Source: Rhodospirillales bacterium
GTDB lineage: Bacteria; Pseudomonadota; Alphaproteobacteria; Rhodospirillales; UBA2165
DNA length: 9,301 bases
Direction: 5' to 3'
Assembly (NCBI GenBank): GCA_013204125.1
Contig: JABMOP010000251.1
Coordinates: forward strand, 1 to 9,301
Part shown: piece after piece, positions 6,094-9,301 of the stretch
How the letters are laid out: each line of letters opens with the position of its first letter
Numbering within the stretch: the stretch's first letter is position 1
Program-made: the position numbers and the translations under genes
The notes under the pieces: model-generated
Told to the model about the DNA's origin: nothing
What the model saw: only the letters and a program-made list of their open reading frames with translations
Database searches by the model: none

Positions 6094-6599
6094 ACAAAAT
6101 CGATCCCTATCCGACCGACCGGCCCATCGACGCAACCGACAGACGGATATTAGCCGCGACGCAAACCGGCTTGCCACTCACCGCCGAACCCTACCGGGCC
6201 GTCGCCGACATACTGAACCTGGAAGCCGATGAGGTGATGGCGCGCATGCGGCGCATGCTGGATACGGGCATTATCCGGCGTGTCGGCGCCGTGCCCAACC
6301 ACTATGCGGTCGGCTATCGGGCCAACGGCATGTCGGTATGGGATATTCCTGACGGCGTGGTGGGCAAACTTGGCCGCCGGGTCGGCGCCTTGCCGTTTGT
6401 CACCCATTGTTACCGGCGCCCACGGCACGGTGAGATTTGGCCCTACAACCTGTTTGCCATGGTGCACGGCCTCGACCGCGCCGAAGTAGCGGCCAAGGTG
6501 GACAAGATCGCAGAAATTCTAGAGCCGGCGAGCCGCGGTCACGACATTCTCTACAGTACCCGCATCCTGAAAAAGACCGGTTTGCGAATCAAGGAGTGA
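6090..6599 (+). CDS. nirH: NirH, siroheme decarboxylase subunit (Lrp/AsnC-like)
   Basis: The 169-residue product begins in an ATGA overlap with nirG. It has the winged-helix half (LPLTAEPYRAVADIL, IIRRVGAVPNHYAVGYRANGMSVWDI) and the C-terminal signature THCYRRPRHGEIWPYNLFAMVHG, paralogous to NirL. It is the fourth component of the siroheme decarboxylase. The downstream gene follows after 12 bases that contain a strong ribosome-binding site. Confidence 0.94.
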   Translation: MNKIDPYPTDRPIDATDRRILAATQTGLPLTAEPYRAVADILNLEADEVMARMRRMLDTGIIRRVGAVPNHYAVGYRANGMSVWDIPDGVVGKLGRRVGALPFVTHCYRRPRHGEIWPYNLFAMVHGLDRAEVAAKVDKIAEILEPASRGHDILYSTRILKKTGLRIKE

Positions 6600-6611
6600 A
6601 AGGAAGGATCG

Positions 6612-7796
6612 ATGTTCCGTCTGAGCCAATTCATGAAGGAAATAAAGGTGCCGACCCCGGTGCGCCGTGCCCAGCCGCCGGGCCCGGTGGTCATCTGGAA
6701 CTTGATCCGGCGTTGTAATCTCAACTGCAAGCACTGCTATTCCTTGTCGGCCGACGTCGATTTTCCCGGCGAGTTGTCGACCCAAGAAGTTTTTGCCGTG
6801 ATGGATGATCTCAAATCCTTCCGCGTGCCGGTGCTGATTCTGTCCGGCGGTGAGCCGCTGTTGCGCCCGGATATTTTCGAGATTTCGGCACGCGCCAAAG
6901 ACATGGGGTTTTATGTGGGACTATCCTCCAATGGTGCCCTGATCGACGAAACAATGGCCGGTCGCATCGCCGATATCGGCTACGACTATGTAGGTGTCAG
7001 CCTGGACGGCATCGGCGAGGTGCACGACCGGTTCCGCCGAGTAAACGGCGCCTTCGCCGCTTCCCTTGAGGGCATCCGTCTGTTGAAGGCGCGCGGCGGC
7101 AAGGTCGGCATCCGTTTTACCATGACCGAGAACAACGTGCAGTCGTTAGAACCCCTATTGGATCTTCTGGACCGGGAAGAAATCGACAAGTTCTACCTGT
7201 CGCATCTCGTCTATGCCGGACGCGGCAACCGGTATCGCAGCGACGACGCTTATCACCAGACAACACGCGATGCCATGGATATGATCTTCGAACGCTGCTG
7301 GGATCATGTAACCAGGGGCACCGACAGGGAATTCGTCACCGGCAACAACGATGCCGACGGCGCTTATTTCCTGTTCTGGGTGCTGCGGCGGTTTCCAGAA
7401 CAGGCTGCCCATATCCGCGCTAAGCTGGCGGCCTGGGGCGGAAATGCATCGGGGGTCAACGTCGCCAACATCGACAATTTGGGCAATGTGCATCCGGATA
7501 CCTTCTGGTGGCACTACGACCTTGGCAACGTAAAGGACCGGGCGTTTTCGGACATCTGGACGGATACGTCCGATCCGATCTTGGCCGGGCTGAAGGCGCG
7601 GCCCCGGACCATCAAGGGACGCTGCGGTGCGTGTCTGCATTTCGACCTCTGCGGCGGCAACACGCGGGTGCGCGCGCTAAAACTTTCCGGCGATGCCTGG
7701 GCCGAGGATCCTGCCTGTTATTTAACCGATGTGGAAATAGGCGTCGGAAACTCCCATGAAGTGGAAGAAAGGCACCATCATGTTGCGATCCGCTAA
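6612..7796 (+). CDS. nirJ: NirJ, radical SAM heme d1 biosynthesis protein
   Basis: The 394-residue cytoplasmic radical SAM enzyme replaces the C3 and C8 propionates of didecarboxysiroheme with oxo groups, towards heme d1. The SAM cluster motif is C35-N-L-N-C39-K-H-C42, with GGEP at 79-82. The C-terminal SPASM-like region contributes C338, C341, C347 and C369, consistent with the second 4Fe-4S cluster reported for NirJ. The start ATG 6612 follows AGGAAGGA (6600-6607) by four bases. The extreme C-terminus is His-rich (SHEVEERHHHVAIR) and its codons also carry the ribosome-binding site and start of nirN, overlapping by 17 bases. Length is normal for NirJ. Confidence 0.96.
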   Translation: MFRLSQFMKEIKVPTPVRRAQPPGPVVIWNLIRRCNLNCKHCYSLSADVDFPGELSTQEVFAVMDDLKSFRVPVLILSGGEPLLRPDIFEISARAKDMGFYVGLSSNGALIDETMAGRIADIGYDYVGVSLDGIGEVHDRFRRVNGAFAASLEGIRLLKARGGKVGIRFTMTENNVQSLEPLLDLLDREEIDKFYLSHLVYAGRGNRYRSDDAYHQTTRDAMDMIFERCWDHVTRGTDREFVTGNNDADGAYFLFWVLRRFPEQAAHIRAKLAAWGGNASGVNVANIDNLGNVHPDTFWWHYDLGNVKDRAFSDIWTDTSDPILAGLKARPRTIKGRCGACLHFDLCGGNTRVRALKLSGDAWAEDPACYLTDVEIGVGNSHEVEERHHHVAIR

Positions 7797-9301
7797 GCTT
7801 TTCGCAGCGGCGATACTGGCGATGCCTTGGCTGGCGGTTTCCGCCGCCGGTAAAGAGCCCGATGCTGGTGCCCTTTATAAGACCCATTGTGTCGAATGCC
7901 ACGGTGGCGACCGGCTGGGGCGTATCGGCCCGGCGCTGCTGCCGGAAAACCTTCGCCGCTTGAGAAAGAAGATGGCGGCCGGGGTAATCCTCAAGGGCCG
8001 TCCTGCGACCCAGATGCCCGCCTTCGGCGGCAAGCTAAGCAAGGCTGATGCCGACGCCTTGGTGAAGCTGATTTTTACGCCGCTTCCGGTACGCCCAGTG
8101 TGGGGCGAAAAGGAAATCCGCGCCAGTTGGGAAAAACCCGATACAAATAGGACGCCTGTGAACGCGCCCATATTCAAGGCCGATCCCTTGAACCTGTTCT
8201 TGGTCGTCGAAACCGGTGATCATCATGTCACCATCCTCGATGGTGACACCTTCACGCCGATCACCCGCTTCAAAAGCCGCTTCTCGCTTCATGGCGGACC
8301 CAAATTTTCACCCGACGGCCGCTTCGTCTATTTTGCCTCGCGCGACGGCTGGATCACCAAATACGATATTTTCGGCCTGCGCGTGGTTGCCGAAATCCGC
8401 GCCGGCATCAACACCCGTAACCTAGCGATTTCCCATGATGGTAAGACCGTCGCCGTCGCCAATTATCTGCCGCACACCCTGGTCATGCTGGACGCCAGCG
8501 ACCTGTCTCTGCTCAAGGTGCTCAAGGTCACCGACATGTTCAACAAAACCACTTCGCGCGTGTCTGCCGTATACCAGGCGGCGCCGCGCAAAAGCTTCAT
8601 CGCCGCACTCAAGGACGTCGCCGAGGTTTGGGAAATTCCTTACGGGGAAAACCCACCGCCGGTCCATTCCGGTCTTGTTCATTCCTACGAAGAAGGACAG
8701 GAAGAAGCGGTGGCGCAAAAAGTAAAGCGATTTCCCATCCGCAGGATTCAATTGAAGGAACCATTGGACGATTTCTTTTTCGATCAATCCTACCGCAAAC
8801 TGATCGGCTCGTCGCGGGACGGCGGGCACGGTGTCGTTGTGCACCTAGACGTAGGCCGCGAAATCGCTCAATTGGCGCTGCCCGGCCTGCCACATTTGGG
8901 TTCCGGTATTACATGGACCTACAAGGGCCGCCGGGTCATGGCCACGCCACATTTGAAAGAAGCAGTGGTCAGCGTCATCGACATGACCGACTGGAAGCTG
9001 ATTAAGAAAATCAAAACCGGCGGACCGGGATTTTTCATGCGCAGCCACGAGAATTCTCCCTACGCCTGGACCGATGTTTTTTTCGGTCCCAACCGGGACG
9101 CCATACATGTGATCGACAAAAACACGCTGGAGATTGTCAAAACCCTACGCCCGGCGCCGGGTAAGACCGCCGCCCATGTCGAGTTTACCAAAGACGGGCG
9201 CTATGCGCTGGTCAGCATTTGGGACATGAAGGGCGCTATTGTGGTCTACGACGCCAAAACCCTGGAAGAGGTGAAACGGATTCCGTTTGTGCGCCCTTCA
9301 G
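7780..9301 (+). CDS. nirN: NirN, c/d1-type cytochrome of heme d1 maturation (partial)
   Basis: This NirS paralogue is open to the right edge (507 codons seen, stop outside). ATG 7780 is preferred: AAGAAAGG (7765-7772) lies seven bases upstream and the signal peptide is clean (MLRSAKLFAAAILAMPWLAVSAAG). An in-frame ATG at 7756 would add eight residues. The cytochrome c domain carries C37-V-E-C40-H41 and probable ligand Met79 (TQMPAFGG). The rest is a d1-type propeller (HGGPKFSPDGRF 171-182, ISHDGKTVAVANYLP, LDDFFFD). NirN oxidises dihydro-heme d1 to heme d1 and can pass it to NirS. His171 and His423 (RSHENSPYAW) are candidate d1-site residues. It lacks the FLHDGG / TPHPGRG catalytic pair, so it is not a second nitrite reductase. 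A nirE gene may follow outside the window. Confidence 0.94.
   Translation, partial: MLRSAKLFAAAILAMPWLAVSAAGKEPDAGALYKTHCVECHGGDRLGRIGPALLPENLRRLRKKMAAGVILKGRPATQMPAFGGKLSKADADALVKLIFTPLPVRPVWGEKEIRASWEKPDTNRTPVNAPIFKADPLNLFLVVETGDHHVTILDGDTFTPITRFKSRFSLHGGPKFSPDGRFVYFASRDGWITKYDIFGLRVVAEIRAGINTRNLAISHDGKTVAVANYLPHTLVMLDASDLSLLKVLKVTDMFNKTTSRVSAVYQAAPRKSFIAALKDVAEVWEIPYGENPPPVHSGLVHSYEEGQEEAVAQKVKRFPIRRIQLKEPLDDFFFDQSYRKLIGSSRDGGHGVVVHLDVGREIAQLALPGLPHLGSGITWTYKGRRVMATPHLKEAVVSVIDMTDWKLIKKIKTGGPGFFMRSHENSPYAWTDVFFGPNRDAIHVIDKNTLEIVKTLRPAPGKTAAHVEFTKDGRYALVSIWDMKGAIVVYDAKTLEEVKRIPFVRPS

Noticed and set aside
4675..6599. Four Lrp/AsnC-type transcription regulators
   Set aside because: The winged-helix fold is shared, but their order between nirF and nirJ and the HNYER / YRRP signatures identify siroheme decarboxylase subunits.
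7780..9301. A second nirS (cd1 nitrite reductase) gene
   Set aside because: The protein has a c domain and a d1-like propeller but lacks the FLHDGG and TPHPGRG catalytic histidine motifs and sits after nirJ, so NirN is the right call.
1..9301. CRISPR array, tRNA, rRNA, insertion sequence or attachment site
   Set aside because: I saw no regularly spaced repeats, cloverleaf sequence, transposase motifs or terminal repeats by eye.

Overview
The window is the core of a cytochrome cd1 (NirS) denitrification locus. It lies in a moderately GC-rich genome that looks proteobacterial. The divergent nirI / nirS arrangement resembles Paracoccus-type alphaproteobacteria, but I cannot fix the genus from sequence alone. 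I see no mobile elements, tRNAs, rRNAs, CRISPR arrays or phage-like genes, and nearly every base is coding.

Layout. Bases 1-1037 (minus strand) hold the N-terminal part of a NirI/NosR-type membrane flavoprotein, which runs off the left edge. Bases 1038-1247 are a divergent control region with a near-consensus FNR/DNR/NNR box (1158-1171), a perfect 15-bp palindrome two helical turns downstream of it (1179-1193), and an inverted repeat in the nirI leader (1063-1080). On the plus strand follow nirS (1248-2990), a 91-bp gap with a strong hairpin, and then a tightly packed run: nirC, nirF, nirD, nirL, nirG, nirH, nirJ and nirN. These genes overlap or are separated by at most 12 bases. nirN runs off the right edge.

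How the genes work together. NirS is the periplasmic nitrite-to-NO reductase and needs heme c plus heme d1. NirD, NirL, NirG and NirH together decarboxylate siroheme to 12,18-didecarboxysiroheme. NirJ, a radical SAM protein, then replaces two propionates with oxo groups in the cytoplasm. After export, NirF (a predicted lipoprotein) and NirN (a c/d1-type propeller protein) finish dihydro-heme d1 and deliver it to NirS. NirC is a small c-type cytochrome, a probable electron carrier to NirS or in d1 maturation. NirI is needed for nirS expression or activity in relatives.

This is a known pathway, not a new system. The points worth a second look are: the missing nirE (the SAM-uroporphyrinogen methyltransferase usually inside such clusters); the unexplained palindrome over the predicted nirS core promoter; the nirS-nirC hairpin and AT-rich junction; a 9-A tract between two candidate nirC starts; and a serine in place of the usual threonine at the predicted FMN attachment site of NirI.
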